NCBI GenBank assembly: GCA_947628875.1
Contig: CANRBP010000004.1
Coordinates: 1 to 33,707 of the forward strand
DNA from: an uncultured Lachnospira sp.
GTDB lineage: Bacteria > Bacillota > Clostridia > Lachnospirales > Lachnospiraceae
Length of the DNA stretch: 33,707 bases
Direction: 5' to 3'
The notes beneath the pieces are model-generated. The model made no database searches. It was not told the DNA's origin and saw only the letters and a list, made by a program, of their open reading frames with translations. A program made the position numbers and the translations under genes. Position 1 is the first letter of the stretch, and each line of letters starts with the position of its first letter. Below, one piece after another: positions 14,715 to 23,259 of the stretch.

Positions 14715-15899
14715 TCATGCAGCCTGATGGGAAGATGACAATCTGGATATTATCGCGGTCCGGAGCAGGCCGCCCAGGTTCACAACGTTGCGCCCATGCA
14801 GCATGTATGTTTTATAAATCTGGCAGAAAGCGTCCATAACATGATCATATGAGTATTGAAGCGCAAGCTGCGCCATATCTTCAAATTCAAAGTCCCGTAT
14901 GCATATCAGCCGGTATTCGCGCACTGACGGAACGTCAAAGAACGCAGCATAGTCAGGCGGAACCGAATTGCTGCTGTTCATATAAATTACAGTTTCATTG
15001 AACTCTTTCATGAAATCCTGAAACATGCAAATATACCGATCATAGCATTCCTGTTTCTGTTTGCGCGCATTGAATGCATCGCGTATTTCAAAACGTACAT
15101 TAGAGCCGTTAAAAGAAATGTCAAAAATCCGGCTGGCAGGCTGCACTGCCTGGCGAATGAGGCAGGGCTTGCAGTAATCAGGCAGGAAGCGCCTGAGCTC
15201 CTGATAAGTTTTTGAGACGGCTGTAAACGGCCCTTTCGCATTGAGGCTGTCAAGTTCAACCAGCTCCCTGAGATGGAGGCGCAGCGAAATAAGGCTGTCC
15301 AGCGAAAGCAGCTGCTCAAGAAGCGGCTTTGACAGCACCAGAAATCCGCGGCCGCCCCGTGCGGCAGGCAGGTAATACTGCTCGTAATCGGTGATGCACA
15401 GGTTGATGCAGTGAGGGGATACCTTGCAATAAGAAATATAAGAATAATTCTTTAAAATTTCAAGGTTGTTTTTTACAGTTTTGATGTCACAGCCAAGGCG
15501 CGCGCCAAGCTGGCTTAAATCAATTCCCGATATAATGCCGAAACGGTCAGGGTGATAAAAATGCAGAAGCAAAAAAAGCCTGATAGCATTTGATTTCAGC
15601 CTTGGCTTATATCCGTAACGGTTTTTCTCGTTATGGTAGACCTTTTTGCATACGGCTTTTTTGACAAGCGTTTTATTTGGACAATTATTGCAGGCATTTT
15701 GAGCAGATTCGTAAATTTCCGACCCTTCAGGAAAATTCTGAACCAGCGCGCGGTATTTGCAGTCTGAACAGGACGGCGCATTATAGTCAATAACGTCTGT
15801 ATGATCCTCTATGATTTCAGTATAATTTTTTTGAAGGCCGAGTGACTGCAGGAGTACCGCTTTACCGATATTTGCGAAATTATCCAAATTTTTCACCAC
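14715..15899 (-). CDS. Zn-finger plus winged-helix DNA-binding protein of unknown family
   Basis: A protein of up to 394 residues. Two Cys pairs (CSDC and CNNC, residues about 39-75), with further Cys in VCKKVYH, suggest a zinc-binding N-terminal domain. A winged-helix-like segment follows (about 105-155: SNAIRLFLLLHFYHP, then IDLSQLGARLGCDIKTVKNNLEIL, then KNYSYISYCKV). The C-terminal half is unassigned. The start is unclear: GTG at 15899 or 15896, or TTG at 15887 after AGGTGGTG. It faces away from the iteron-like region just upstream, so its promoter lies among those repeats. I infer a replication or copy-control regulator from position and HTH only; no family is recognised. Confidence 0.75.
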   Translation of the reverse strand: MVKNLDNFANIGKAVLLQSLGLQKNYTEIIEDHTDVIDYNAPSCSDCKYRALVQNFPEGSEIYESAQNACNNCPNKTLVKKAVCKKVYHNEKNRYGYKPRLKSNAIRLFLLLHFYHPDRFGIISGIDLSQLGARLGCDIKTVKNNLEILKNYSYISYCKVSPHCINLCITDYEQYYLPAARGGRGFLVLSKPLLEQLLSLDSLISLRLHLRELVELDSLNAKGPFTAVSKTYQELRRFLPDYCKPCLIRQAVQPASRIFDISFNGSNVRFEIRDAFNARKQKQECYDRYICMFQDFMKEFNETVIYMNSSNSVPPDYAAFFDVPSVREYRLICIRDFEFEDMAQLALQYSYDHVMDAFCQIYKTYMLHGRNVVNLGGLLRTAIISRLSSSHQAA

Positions 15900-16000
15900 C
15901 TTTCCATGCTTAATTTAGCAGTTTTTGGTGATAAAAATCAAATCCGGGTTTTTTACTTGATATCTATCGACAAATTGAAGAAAAAGCATTTTATTACGCC

Positions 16001-16405
16001 GTAATTGTCTACATTTTTTGGCGATAAGCAAAATTTACTCTAAATTTATCTACACAATTTCTTTAAAAATTTTGATTGTAGACTTAAAACTTAGATTTTG
16101 TGATGTTTACTCCAAATTTATCTACATCTTGATAAAGCGCTCAGCCAGGCGGTTCGCAGGCCTCATAATGACAGCTGTTATTACACTGGAAATGTAGACA
16201 TTTTGATTCGGATATGCCGGAAAAAATGTAGATGGCGGATTTAAAAGCAGGAAAAATATTATTGATAAAAAACATAGTATTTGATAGAAATAAATAAAAT
16301 CATGATTTTACTCTGATTTTATCTACATTTTTAAATTTTACTACTGTTTTATCTACATTTGAGCTTTTGCATCGGATAATTTACTCCAAATATGTCTACA
16401 TTCTG
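16001..16405. repeat. Iteron-like TCTACA array, candidate plasmid-type origin
   Basis: Nine TCTACA motifs lie in 400 bp. Six are on the plus strand (16008, 16049, 16121, 16322, 16352, 16395) and three inverted (16077, 16193, 16227). Five of the direct copies carry the longer unit TTTACTC at the front, an 8-9 bp AT-rich middle and ATCTACATTT. The gap 16240-16315 is nearly pure A/T and could be an unwinding element. A perfect DnaA box TTATCCACA lies at 16593-16601 inside the adjacent gene. No gene lies in 15900-16450. Confidence 0.75.
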
Positions 16406-16450
16406 CCGCGCAAGCACATGCAGAAGCAGAAGGGCAGGGGAAAACCCTGC

Positions 16451-17854
16451 CTATTTGAGAGGATTGGACTCTATGGCAACAGCCGGTTTTGTGCTGTTAA
16501 AGTTCAGATCTTCAATCTCTGCATCTGACAGAGGCAGGAAATGTATGATAAAAACGCCGTTTTTAAGCTCAAAATGGTCTATAGCGATATGGTTATCCAC
16601 AAATTCCTGAAGGCTTTCCTGTATCAGCAGAAGGTTTTTCTTTTTATTTTTCAGCTTGAAGCGCACGATCTTCTGGAAATACGTGTAGCTGTACTCATTT
16701 GAGCCGGTCAGCTGGTTGGCGATCTGTTCGCGCTTCATTGCATAGCATATGATGCGCGACAGATTGTTCTGCAGCACGTCATAGGAAGCAGAGGTAATCG
16801 ATATCAGCTTTTTTTTGATAATCGCATTGCTTAATATCTCGCCGAACTGCGCGATGGCGTAAGGGCGCTCGGCATCTTCCTTGATGGCGATATTGTCAAA
16901 AAGGTTAAAATACATCTTGCTGCCCTCCTCCTCGTAGGAGAAGTTATATTCGACCAGCTTCCTGCATGAATTGGAAATTTTGTTCAGCACATTTTTGCCA
17001 ACATGGTAGTCTACGATTTCCTTGCCAAGCGTATTGAGGTCAACAACGACGGATTTCTCGCGCGAAAACTCCTGCATGTTGATGTTGGATATAAAGGCGT
17101 TTATCAGCTTTAAGTCGTCAGAGTCCATGGATTTTGGCGGCGTGAGCTTTCCGCTGTTGACCGTTACCTCCAAAAGCTCAGTGCCCTCATCGTCAGTTAT
17201 TATTTCCCTGAGCAGGTTATTTGAGGCCGTTTCCATCATAAGCGTAAATGAGGACGGGCTGAATAGAGGTTTTTCCAGCAGCTCCTCAGGGAACATGCGC
17301 AGGTATGAGTCGATATTTCCGGCAAGTTCGCCGTCAATATATTTCCACGCACTGATGATAAGGTCATTTTTCAGAGAGTGGAAAATAGAATTATTTGTAA
17401 ACGAGGAAATGCCCGGAAATGTAATCAGCAGGCTGTTGGAATCTTCCTTCCATGCAGTCGCCAGAGCTTTATATTCCAGGATTATCTCATCGAGCTCCTT
17501 GTCGCCGAAGATATTTACATACTGTTCAACTGACAGGGAACGCGACATGCTTATGACATGAGCCAGGGGATGCTTTGAATCCTCAATGCTGATGGTGTCA
17601 ATATCGTTAATGTACGATTTATACCAGCGGGCCCTCTTTTGGAGCCGCGACTTTTTAATTTTGTTAATAACAGGAATAAGATCCTCACGGCTTGTTTTTC
17701 CTTCAAGATATTCCATAAGAGTCTCATCGACAAGCTGCGTAAAGCTCTTGCATGGAAATTTGAATATATCATGCTTTTTTTGAAAAAATTCTGTAATCGC
17801 CGGATCTATATGCTTGGCGAGTTCTTCTATAAATTGTCTTGAGTATTGTTCCAT
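16451..17854 (-). CDS. Putative replication initiator (tandem winged-helix type)
   Basis: A 467-residue protein. Residues about 245-320 (DDLKLINAFISNINM, then VVVDLNTLGKEIVD, then NVLNKISNSCRKLVEYNFSY) and 335-440 (AQFGEILSNAIIKKKLISI, then YDVLQNNLSRIICYAMKREQI, then KIVRFKLKNKKKNLLLIQES) have the look of the two winged-helix domains of Rep_3/RepA-type initiators: a specificity helix followed by a wing, then a strand-rich end. The N-terminal 230 residues are helical and unfamiliar. The call rests on this pattern plus the neighbouring iteron-like repeats and parAB, not on a confident family match. ATG 17854 follows GAGGAGG; the in-frame extension to 17932 is a hydrophobic artefact. Confidence 0.5.
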   Translation of the reverse strand: MEQYSRQFIEELAKHIDPAITEFFQKKHDIFKFPCKSFTQLVDETLMEYLEGKTSREDLIPVINKIKKSRLQKRARWYKSYINDIDTISIEDSKHPLAHVISMSRSLSVEQYVNIFGDKELDEIILEYKALATAWKEDSNSLLITFPGISSFTNNSIFHSLKNDLIISAWKYIDGELAGNIDSYLRMFPEELLEKPLFSPSSFTLMMETASNNLLREIITDDEGTELLEVTVNSGKLTPPKSMDSDDLKLINAFISNINMQEFSREKSVVVDLNTLGKEIVDYHVGKNVLNKISNSCRKLVEYNFSYEEEGSKMYFNLFDNIAIKEDAERPYAIAQFGEILSNAIIKKKLISITSASYDVLQNNLSRIICYAMKREQIANQLTGSNEYSYTYFQKIVRFKLKNKKKNLLLIQESLQEFVDNHIAIDHFELKNGVFIIHFLPLSDAEIEDLNFNSTKPAVAIESNPLK

Positions 17855-18057
17855 ATGGCTTTTTTCCTCCTCGAGACAGCGCAGGCGTTTATTTTTGATT
17901 ATTATTATAATGAAAAGCAGGGACAAATGCAAACGGAAAAAGGGAAACGATGGGGCAGGGGAGAGGTGGACATATCGCGCGAGGAGTGGTACACTATCCA
18001 GAACGCAGGAAAAAATTTTAGAAAACCATAGCTTAAAAATACTTTTGGAGGGTGACT

Positions 18058-19242
18058 ATGAAAACCTATGTTCCTCATTATTATAAAAAATTTACCTGTA
18101 TTGCCTCTTCATGTAAAGACAATTGCTGCATGGGAGGATGGGAGATTGAAATCGACCAGGAGACGGCTGCACGCTATCAGAAAATTCAAAACAGCTTTGG
18201 CGGCCGCCTGCGCTCGGCAATAGATATGGAGGATACGCCGCATTTCAGGCTGGCTGGCAAAAAATGCCCGTTTTTAAACCATGAAAATCTGTGCGAGATA
18301 TTCATATCGCTCGGAAGCGATGCATTGTGCTCCGTGTGCGAGCAGTTTCCGCGTTATTCGGAATATTATGGGAATGTAAAGGAAACAGGGCTGGGACTTG
18401 CCTGTGAGGAGGCGGCACGCATTATAATTTTGGACAGGGAGCCTTTTCATCTGGAACTGCTTGAAGAAAGCGGGGAAATGCCAATAGCCGGGGGAGAGTA
18501 TGATGACAAGCTTGGCGGTCCTCTGTTTTTGCTGCGTGGGAAGTTCCTGGAACTTGTGCATAAGTCCGGAACCGGACTGTTTAAAAAGCTTCAGGCCATG
18601 CTGCAGGCCTGTTATATGATCCAGCAGGCTGTTAATAAAAACGATTATGGGGCAGCTGCAGAGCTTTGCGAAACTTTTAGTTTTGACGGCGCATATGATT
18701 GTGTCCGACAGTCGTTAGATCAGGCTCGCACCGAAAAGTCCGGCGCCTTTCCGCTCAATGAGCGCATGAGGGCAGTTGCGGAGGTATTCCTTTCTCTGGA
18801 AACTCTAAACGTCAGTTTTCCGGAAACGGTACAGCATGTGATCAGCAGGCTTCATGAAGGACAGCCTGACAGCGCATACCGCTCCTGGTCGGCGGAATTT
18901 TTAAAAATGACAGGATCGCGCATCTGCGAATATGAAAATCTGATAAATTATTACATTTACCGCTATTTTATGAAGGCGGCATACGACCATGATGTTGTCG
19001 GCAAAATGCAGCTTGTTACGGCAGGCCTTCTTATGGTTCATGATATGGAAATCGCGCGCTGGCTGGACTTTAAGCATAATTTTACCGTACAGGACAGGCT
19101 GGATATTGTGCATGTTTTTTCAAGGGAAGTCGAATATTCGGAGGATAATATCATGGCGCTGGCTGAAGAATTTATTTTTAATGATGCATTTGATGTTATT
19201 ACGCTTCTTTCGCTGCTTGAGGAGCTGTCGTCAGGAGATTAG
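18058..19242 (+). CDS. FliB-like lysine N-methylase family protein (Cys-rich)
   Basis: A 394-residue protein matching the flagellin lysine-N-methylase (FliB) family layout. The N-terminal Cys pattern is FTCIASSCKDNCCMGGWEIEID, with KCPFLNHENLC and LCSVCEQFPRYSEYY next, then a GLACEEAARIIL segment; the rest is helical. The clustered cysteines are likely metal or Fe-S ligands. In Salmonella FliB methylates flagellin lysines, but no flagellar gene is in this window and the family is frequent in non-motile gut Firmicutes, so the substrate here is unknown. ATG 18058 follows TTTTGGAGGG. It abuts the replication cassette and may or may not belong to it. Confidence 0.85.
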   Translation: MKTYVPHYYKKFTCIASSCKDNCCMGGWEIEIDQETAARYQKIQNSFGGRLRSAIDMEDTPHFRLAGKKCPFLNHENLCEIFISLGSDALCSVCEQFPRYSEYYGNVKETGLGLACEEAARIIILDREPFHLELLEESGEMPIAGGEYDDKLGGPLFLLRGKFLELVHKSGTGLFKKLQAMLQACYMIQQAVNKNDYGAAAELCETFSFDGAYDCVRQSLDQARTEKSGAFPLNERMRAVAEVFLSLETLNVSFPETVQHVISRLHEGQPDSAYRSWSAEFLKMTGSRICEYENLINYYIYRYFMKAAYDHDVVGKMQLVTAGLLMVHDMEIARWLDFKHNFTVQDRLDIVHVFSREVEYSEDNIMALAEEFIFNDAFDVITLLSLLEELSSGD

Positions 19243-19314
19243 GGATCTGGCGCGCATCAGCTGTAAAATGTGGCCGCAAACCGATAAAATTTGAGTTTCT
19301 TGACAATAAAACAG

Positions 19315-19343
19315 TTGACAAATGGTGATGTTCATTTTAATTT
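19315..19343 (+). promoter_or_regulatory. Promoter for trpD
   Basis: TTGACA (19315-19320), 17-bp spacer, TAATTT (19338-19343). A second TTGACA lies 16 bp upstream. It leaves a leader of about 105 nt before the ATG. Confidence 0.6.
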
Positions 19344-19374
19344 TAAATAAAATAAAACTACTTTGTAAAGAGCG

Positions 19375-19438
19375 GCTTTGTGTAAAGTTCTTTGCGCGCT
19401 GCCTGGCACAAAGCTGCGTTATGCTGAGAAGGCAGCGC
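19375..19438 (+). promoter_or_regulatory. trpD leader with interlocking stems (possible pseudoknot)
   Basis: Two perfect inverted repeats interleave. Stem 1 is GCTTTGTG (19375-19382) with CACAAAGC (19407-19414). Stem 2 is GCGCTGCCT (19396-19404) with AGGCAGCGC (19430-19438). Each 5' or 3' arm lies in the loop of the other, so they form an H-type pseudoknot or alternate. The ribosome site (AAAGGGAG) begins 2-3 nt after stem 2. No T-box AGGGTGGNACCGCG motif was seen. Confidence 0.5.
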
Positions 19439-19454
19439 AGAAAGGGAGAATAAA

Positions 19455-20462
19455 ATGATTAAAGAAGCAATTCATTCATTGAGCAGATGTGAAAATCTGT
19501 CCACCGAAGTGATGACCGCCGTGATTGATGAGATCATGACAAACCAGGCTACGGACGCTCAAAAAGCGGCATTTCTTACAGCGCTGGCTATGAAGGGGGA
19601 GACGATTGATGAGATCACGGCCGCAGCCAAGGTCATGCGTTCCCACTGCGAGCGCTTCCTGAATGATATGGACGTACTGGAGATCGTAGGGACAGGCGGT
19701 GATGGTTCAAATACATTTAATATTTCAACGCTGTCATCGCTTGTTGCTTCCGCCGCCGGCATACCTGTGGCCAAACACGGGAACCGTGCGGCTTCCAGCA
19801 AGTGCGGTACGGCGGACTGCCTTGAGGCGCTCGGCGTAAAGATTGATATCGCGCCGGCGAAAAGCGCACAGATTTTGAAGGAAGCTGATATCTGTTTCCT
19901 TTTTGCGCAGAAATACCACACGGCCATGCGTTTCGTTGGCGGCGTCCGCAAGGAGATAGGAATCCGTACTTTGTTTAATATCCTTGGGCCGCTTGCAAAC
20001 CCAGCTGGCGCGACAATGCAGCTTTTAGGCGTATACAGCGAAAGCCTGGTTGAACCGCTTGCGCATGTCCTGCATAATCTTGGCGTAAAACGCGCTATGG
20101 TAGTTTATGGGACAGATTCGATCGATGAAATTTCCATGAGCGCTCCGACTAAGGTATGCGAATTTAAGGGTGAGGAATTTAAATGCTATGAGATCACCCC
20201 GGAAGAATTTGGCTTTGTCCGCTGCAATAAGGCGGATCTTGTTGGCGGCGAACCGCAGGAAAATGCAAAAATCGCAATGGATATACTCGATGGGCAGCCG
20301 GGTCCGAAGCTGGATGCTGTGCTGCTGAACGCAGGAGCAGCTATTTATATAGCTTCAGACCAGCTCACCATGCATCAGGCGATAGATAAGGCGCGCGAGC
20401 TTATTATGAATGGTTCAGCCAAAAGAAAGCTTGAGCAGTTTATCGAGATGACAAATTCGTAA
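19455..20462 (+). CDS. trpD: Anthranilate phosphoribosyltransferase
   Basis: Second step of tryptophan synthesis: joins anthranilate and PRPP to give phosphoribosyl-anthranilate; cytosolic homodimer. The 335-residue length is typical. Conserved segments are visible: [17 protein letters not shown] (PRPP loop, 77-92), [22 protein letters not shown] (106-127), the [33 protein letters not shown] stretch in parts, and [15 protein letters not shown]. It stands alone, without other trp genes in the window. The start follows AAAGGGAG. The last 23 bp overlap the end of the convergent GGDEF gene. Confidence 0.97.
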   Translation: MIKEAIHSLSRCENLSTEVMTAVIDEIMTNQATDAQKAAFLTALAMKGETIDEITAAAKVMRSHCERFLNDMDVLEIVGTGGDGSNTFNISTLSSLVASAAGIPVAKHGNRAASSKCGTADCLEALGVKIDIAPAKSAQILKEADICFLFAQKYHTAMRFVGGVRKEIGIRTLFNILGPLANPAGATMQLLGVYSESLVEPLAHVLHNLGVKRAMVVYGTDSIDEISMSAPTKVCEFKGEEFKCYEITPEEFGFVRCNKADLVGGEPQENAKIAMDILDGQPGPKLDAVLLNAGAAIYIASDQLTMHQAIDKARELIMNGSAKRKLEQFIEMTNS

Positions 20463-22086
20463 AGCGCGAGGTAATCCTGTTTTTACCGTTCTGTTTGGAA
20501 TAGTACAGGTACTCGTCAGCCGTTGTAAACGGGTTGTGTCCGTCTATGGAGGCGCTGATGCCGCCGCTGACCGTTATGGTTACGCCATGGATCCATTTGG
20601 TTTCTTCAATTTCCCGGCGGATCGATTCCGCCAGTTCCAGGCAGGCATCGGCATCAGAAGTCTTCATAATGGCGCACAGCTCCTCACCGCCGTAACGGTA
20701 AGCGCGGCCGGCCTTTTTTACGCGCCGCTTTAATATCTCAGATATCTTGCGGAGCACCTCATCGCCAAATTCATGACCGTATGTATCATTGATGCGCTTA
20801 AAATTGTCAATATCTAAAATAAGCAGATAATATACGGTTTTCTGTTTTTCCAGCGCCGTATGCTCGCGGTCATAAGTTTTCCTGTTTTTCAGCCTCGTCA
20901 GGCCGTCAAGAGTGGAGTAGTAAAGCATGATGCTGACGATGCAGTAAGCCAGTATGCCGGCTACAAAAATAATAATAAAAATGCGCAGAGACAGTGTTTC
21001 TGTATTTTGTTTTGCCTTTGTTGCGCGCATTTCCTTTGATGCATTCTCAACATTGTAGAGCAGGGTATAAGTGTAGTTCTGGCTTATTTCCGCCAGTGCA
21101 AGGCTGCTTTCTTCATCATAAGAACTGCGGTACTGCTCAAGCTTCTCCTGCTGCACGCCGTTTTCTGCAAGTCCTTCCGAATTGGATATGAAATACTGGA
21201 GCATATTAATCTCCAGCATCCGGAAATTGTATTCCCGGCAGTAAGCCAGATACTGGTCAAGGCAGCCTGCAGCCTGCGTCCAGTTCCCGTCAGCCAGAGC
21301 CACTTTGATATTCAGCTCATAATAAGGCAGAAGATAGTCGGTAATCAAAAATATATTGCTTTCAGGAAGCCCAAAAGAGTCAGTCTCGGAATAGCCTGCA
21401 AGATATTGCGCTGCAGTATTAAATTCCTTGCGGTAGACATACAGCCTTGCATTCATCAGGCTGTACCGCGCAAGCAGGAAATCCCTGCTGTCCCCATCTA
21501 TATTCCGTATGCATTCTCTTGCCCTGTAAATATACTTGGACGACATTGCATACTGTCCCTTTAACTGCTGAAGATATGCATAGACAAGATTATATGAAGC
21601 CTGCGCCTCAAGGTCTGTCAGCGCGCTTATATCCGTCCGCAGGGCAATATTGTCCAGCAGAAGCAGCGCAGCCGCATAACCGCCGTTCGTATACAGCCGG
21701 ACGGCATATTCAGATGCAAGCTTTGCGCCGTCATTGTAATTGCCGCTCTCCAACAGGTAAAAAAGTCCCCAGCCTGCATAATCGTTATAATCGTTTTCAT
21801 TTTCAGACAGGCATGTCAGCTCAACAAGAGCCTTGTAGATCAATCCGCGGGTATTGTCGGACAGGGCCGAATGATCCAAAAGCTGTTTTATGCGGCTGAC
21901 TTCCTGCTGGTTGTCGTCCATCGCGTAAGTCAGCGTATCCAGGACGTCAGTAATTTCTTTTTCCTGCTGTTTGCAGCTGATCTGCCATGTAACCATGCGG
22001 ACTGCATACCCTCCGGCCACAAAAAGAACAACAGCCAGCAATATAATAAGCTGTTTCTTTTTTTCCCTGAAAAAATCCATCAGCAT
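20440..22086 (-). CDS. Membrane diguanylate cyclase with TPR-like sensor region
   Basis: Predicted to make cyclic di-GMP from GTP. 548 residues: TM1 at about 12-31, an extracytoplasmic helical-repeat region (about 40-350) of TPR type with repeated A-Y-N-L-A-like helices, TM2 at about 370-395, then a GGDEF domain. The active-site loop is [11 protein letters not shown] with GGEEL at 466-470. The [21 protein letters not shown] segment carries the metal-binding Asp and nucleotide-binding residues, so activity is likely. The RxxD inhibitory site just upstream of GGEEL is absent ([11 protein letters not shown]), so product inhibition by that route is not expected. ATG 22086 follows GAGGATTAAG. It overlaps the 3' end of trpD by 23 bp in opposite orientation. 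Confidence 0.92.
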   Translation of the reverse strand: MLMDFFREKKKQLIILLAVVLFVAGGYAVRMVTWQISCKQQEKEITDVLDTLTYAMDDNQQEVSRIKQLLDHSALSDNTRGLIYKALVELTCLSENENDYNDYAGWGLFYLLESGNYNDGAKLASEYAVRLYTNGGYAAALLLLDNIALRTDISALTDLEAQASYNLVYAYLQQLKGQYAMSSKYIYRARECIRNIDGDSRDFLLARYSLMNARLYVYRKEFNTAAQYLAGYSETDSFGLPESNIFLITDYLLPYYELNIKVALADGNWTQAAGCLDQYLAYCREYNFRMLEINMLQYFISNSEGLAENGVQQEKLEQYRSSYDEESSLALAEISQNYTYTLLYNVENASKEMRATKAKQNTETLSLRIFIIIFVAGILAYCIVSIMLYYSTLDGLTRLKNRKTYDREHTALEKQKTVYYLLILDIDNFKRINDTYGHEFGDEVLRKISEILKRRVKKAGRAYRYGGEELCAIMKTSDADACLELAESIRREIEETKWIHGVTITVSGGISASIDGHNPFTTADEYLYYSKQNGKNRITSRFTNLSSR

Positions 22087-22217
22087 CTTAATCCTCATTT
22101 CTGCGCTGTTTCTGCGCATATAAAAGGCAAATATAAAAAATATTTTAAATTTCCGTTCCGATAACCTATAACTTTATAATAAACATTTTCTGCAAGATAT
22201 GCAAGTACTAAATACCT

Positions 22218-22403
22218 ATGAGTTTCTGCATTTTGTATTTTGCCTGCGCCAAAAAGGCATGCTGCTATGGCAGCATTGCCATTGTGTACAGAAATCGCAT
22301 TCGGAAAACCAGTTTTCCAGATGCGATTTTGTACACAATCGCTACATCACGGAACGTGATGTGCGCTTTTGGCGCAGGCAAAATACAAAATGCAGAAACT
22401 CAT
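22218..22403. repeat. Cloverleaf-like inverted-repeat element, copy 2
   Basis: Same element as 6359-6520, with a longer perfect terminal stem of about 37 bp (22218-22254 with 22367-22403). Internal hairpins are conserved in order: GGCATGCTGC/GCAGCATTGCC, a long stem capped by GGAAAACCAGTTTTCC, and CATCACG/CGTGATG. At least seven paired positions differ from copy 1 with pairing kept. It sits in the 408-bp gap upstream of the GGDEF gene, which otherwise contains no gene. Confidence 0.87.
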
Positions 22404-22431
22404 TGCGTATTAACCCATAAGCGCAATAAAA

Positions 22432-22475
22432 CACGCATGACTTCGTTAAACCTGACTTTAGCGAAGTTATGCGTG
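22432..22475 (-). terminator. Long hairpin, likely terminator of the zinc-ribbon gene
   Basis: A 19-bp stem with two G-T wobbles (22432-22450 with 22457-22475) and a 6-nt loop CCTGAC. On the minus strand a TTTTATT run follows, and the stem lies 20 bp after the stop of the small zinc-ribbon gene. Confidence 0.6.
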
Positions 22476-22494
22476 CCTGCCTGTTCAAATTTAA

Positions 22495-22665
22495 TTAACT
22501 TTTTTTGCCCGTGTTATATTTTATGTTGCATACCTGACACATGCATTTCCGGCCGTTAAAGACCCATCCCTTCTGCCTTAAAAGAACCTGTACAGTTGTA
22601 TCGGATGTATAGGGAATCGTATCGACCCGGCCACATTTATCACACCTAGCTCCAGCAACGATCAT
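22495..22665 (-). CDS. Small zinc-ribbon-like protein
   Basis: A 56-residue protein beginning MIVAGARCDKCGRVDTI, with a first CxxC at residues 8-11 and a second near the C-terminus (KCMCQVCNIKY, CxCxxC) after a short helical or strand middle (VQVLLRQKGWVFNG). The two Cys pairs suggest a single zinc ribbon; the family is not recognised. ATG 22665 has AGAAAGGA upstream at a somewhat long distance. It lies 48 bp after the two-helix membrane protein gene and may be co-transcribed. Coding support is the Cys pattern, the start site and the terminator-like hairpin after the stop. Confidence 0.7.
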   Translation of the reverse strand: MIVAGARCDKCGRVDTIPYTSDTTVQVLLRQKGWVFNGRKCMCQVCNIKYNTGKKS

Positions 22666-22713
22666 ACTATCAAATCCTTTCTGTTATTATTCTTTAATAT
22701 ATTATTAACTGTG

Positions 22714-23121
22714 TTAATAATTTTGTTCATTCTGCCGGCAGTAAAAAATCTGTATGCGGTCCCGCAGAACCCGGATTTTTTTCAGCTGGACGCCGCCCTC
22801 CATGATTTCTGCATACATGCTCTGGACAACATACTTATTGAGCATCCGGCGCAGCTGAACCGTGCGCGAGCGCTGGACAGCAGACAAGAGAAAGATAGAA
22901 AGGAATACCAGTATCTTGCCCGGCAGTCCTGTATAGTACCATGCAGCAAGCAGCGCGCTCTGAGAAATAAGATAGAGAGCCAGCACTAACAGGCTCAAAC
23001 AGCAGACTGCCGATATATATGCCCTGACCCAATCCTTAAAGCACAGCGATTTCAATTTATAAAAAAAACAGTGGTAATTCCTTGATTCCTCTGCTGTAAT
23101 AGGCAGTTCGTAAACCTCCAT
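22714..23121 (-). CDS. Small membrane protein with two helices, unknown function
   Basis: A 135-residue protein with an N-terminal segment MEVYELPITAEESRNYHCFFYK, two adjacent hydrophobic helices (about 34-54 and 62-82), and a basic C-terminal part predicted as mixed strand and helix (GGVQLKKIRVLRDRIQIFYC). The general plan resembles YcxB-like proteins, but the match is too weak to name it. ATG 23121 is chosen for the AGGAGG 8 nt upstream; the longer reading to 23199 lacks a site. Confidence 0.72.
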   Translation of the reverse strand: MEVYELPITAEESRNYHCFFYKLKSLCFKDWVRAYISAVCCLSLLVLALYLISQSALLAAWYYTGLPGKILVFLSIFLLSAVQRSRTVQLRRMLNKYVVQSMYAEIMEGGVQLKKIRVLRDRIQIFYCRQNEQNY

Positions 23122-23259
23122 GCGATCAACCTCCTGACAGATGTTATTATATCTGTTCCAGCTCTTTCCTGCAAGCAAAAATTGCTGAAACGGCATCAAT
23201 AAATTAAGGCCAAAGTTGCGGTAAAGACAGCGGCCATACCGGGAGTGTCCGCCAAAATG

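Noticed and set aside
14374-14727. A 117-codon plus-strand reading frame after parB
   Set aside because: TTG start without a ribosome site, low-complexity Lys/Asn-rich tail, overlap with the next gene, and it spans a hairpin and AT-rich DNA.
11850-17900. Main chromosomal origin (oriC) here
   Set aside because: No dnaA, dnaN, rpmH or gidB genes, and most genes on both sides are on the minus strand, so there is no switch in gene direction as expected at a bidirectional origin. A plasmid-type origin remains possible.
17927-18031. A 34-codon frame before the FliB-like gene (ends TIQNAGKNFRKP)
   Set aside because: Poor ribosome site and no -35 for the TATAAT at 17906. It could be a leader peptide or a relic, but support is too thin.
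19345-19454. T-box or trp attenuator in the trpD leader
   Set aside because: No AGGGTGGNACCGCG motif, no Trp-rich leader peptide after the promoter, and no T-run after a stem.
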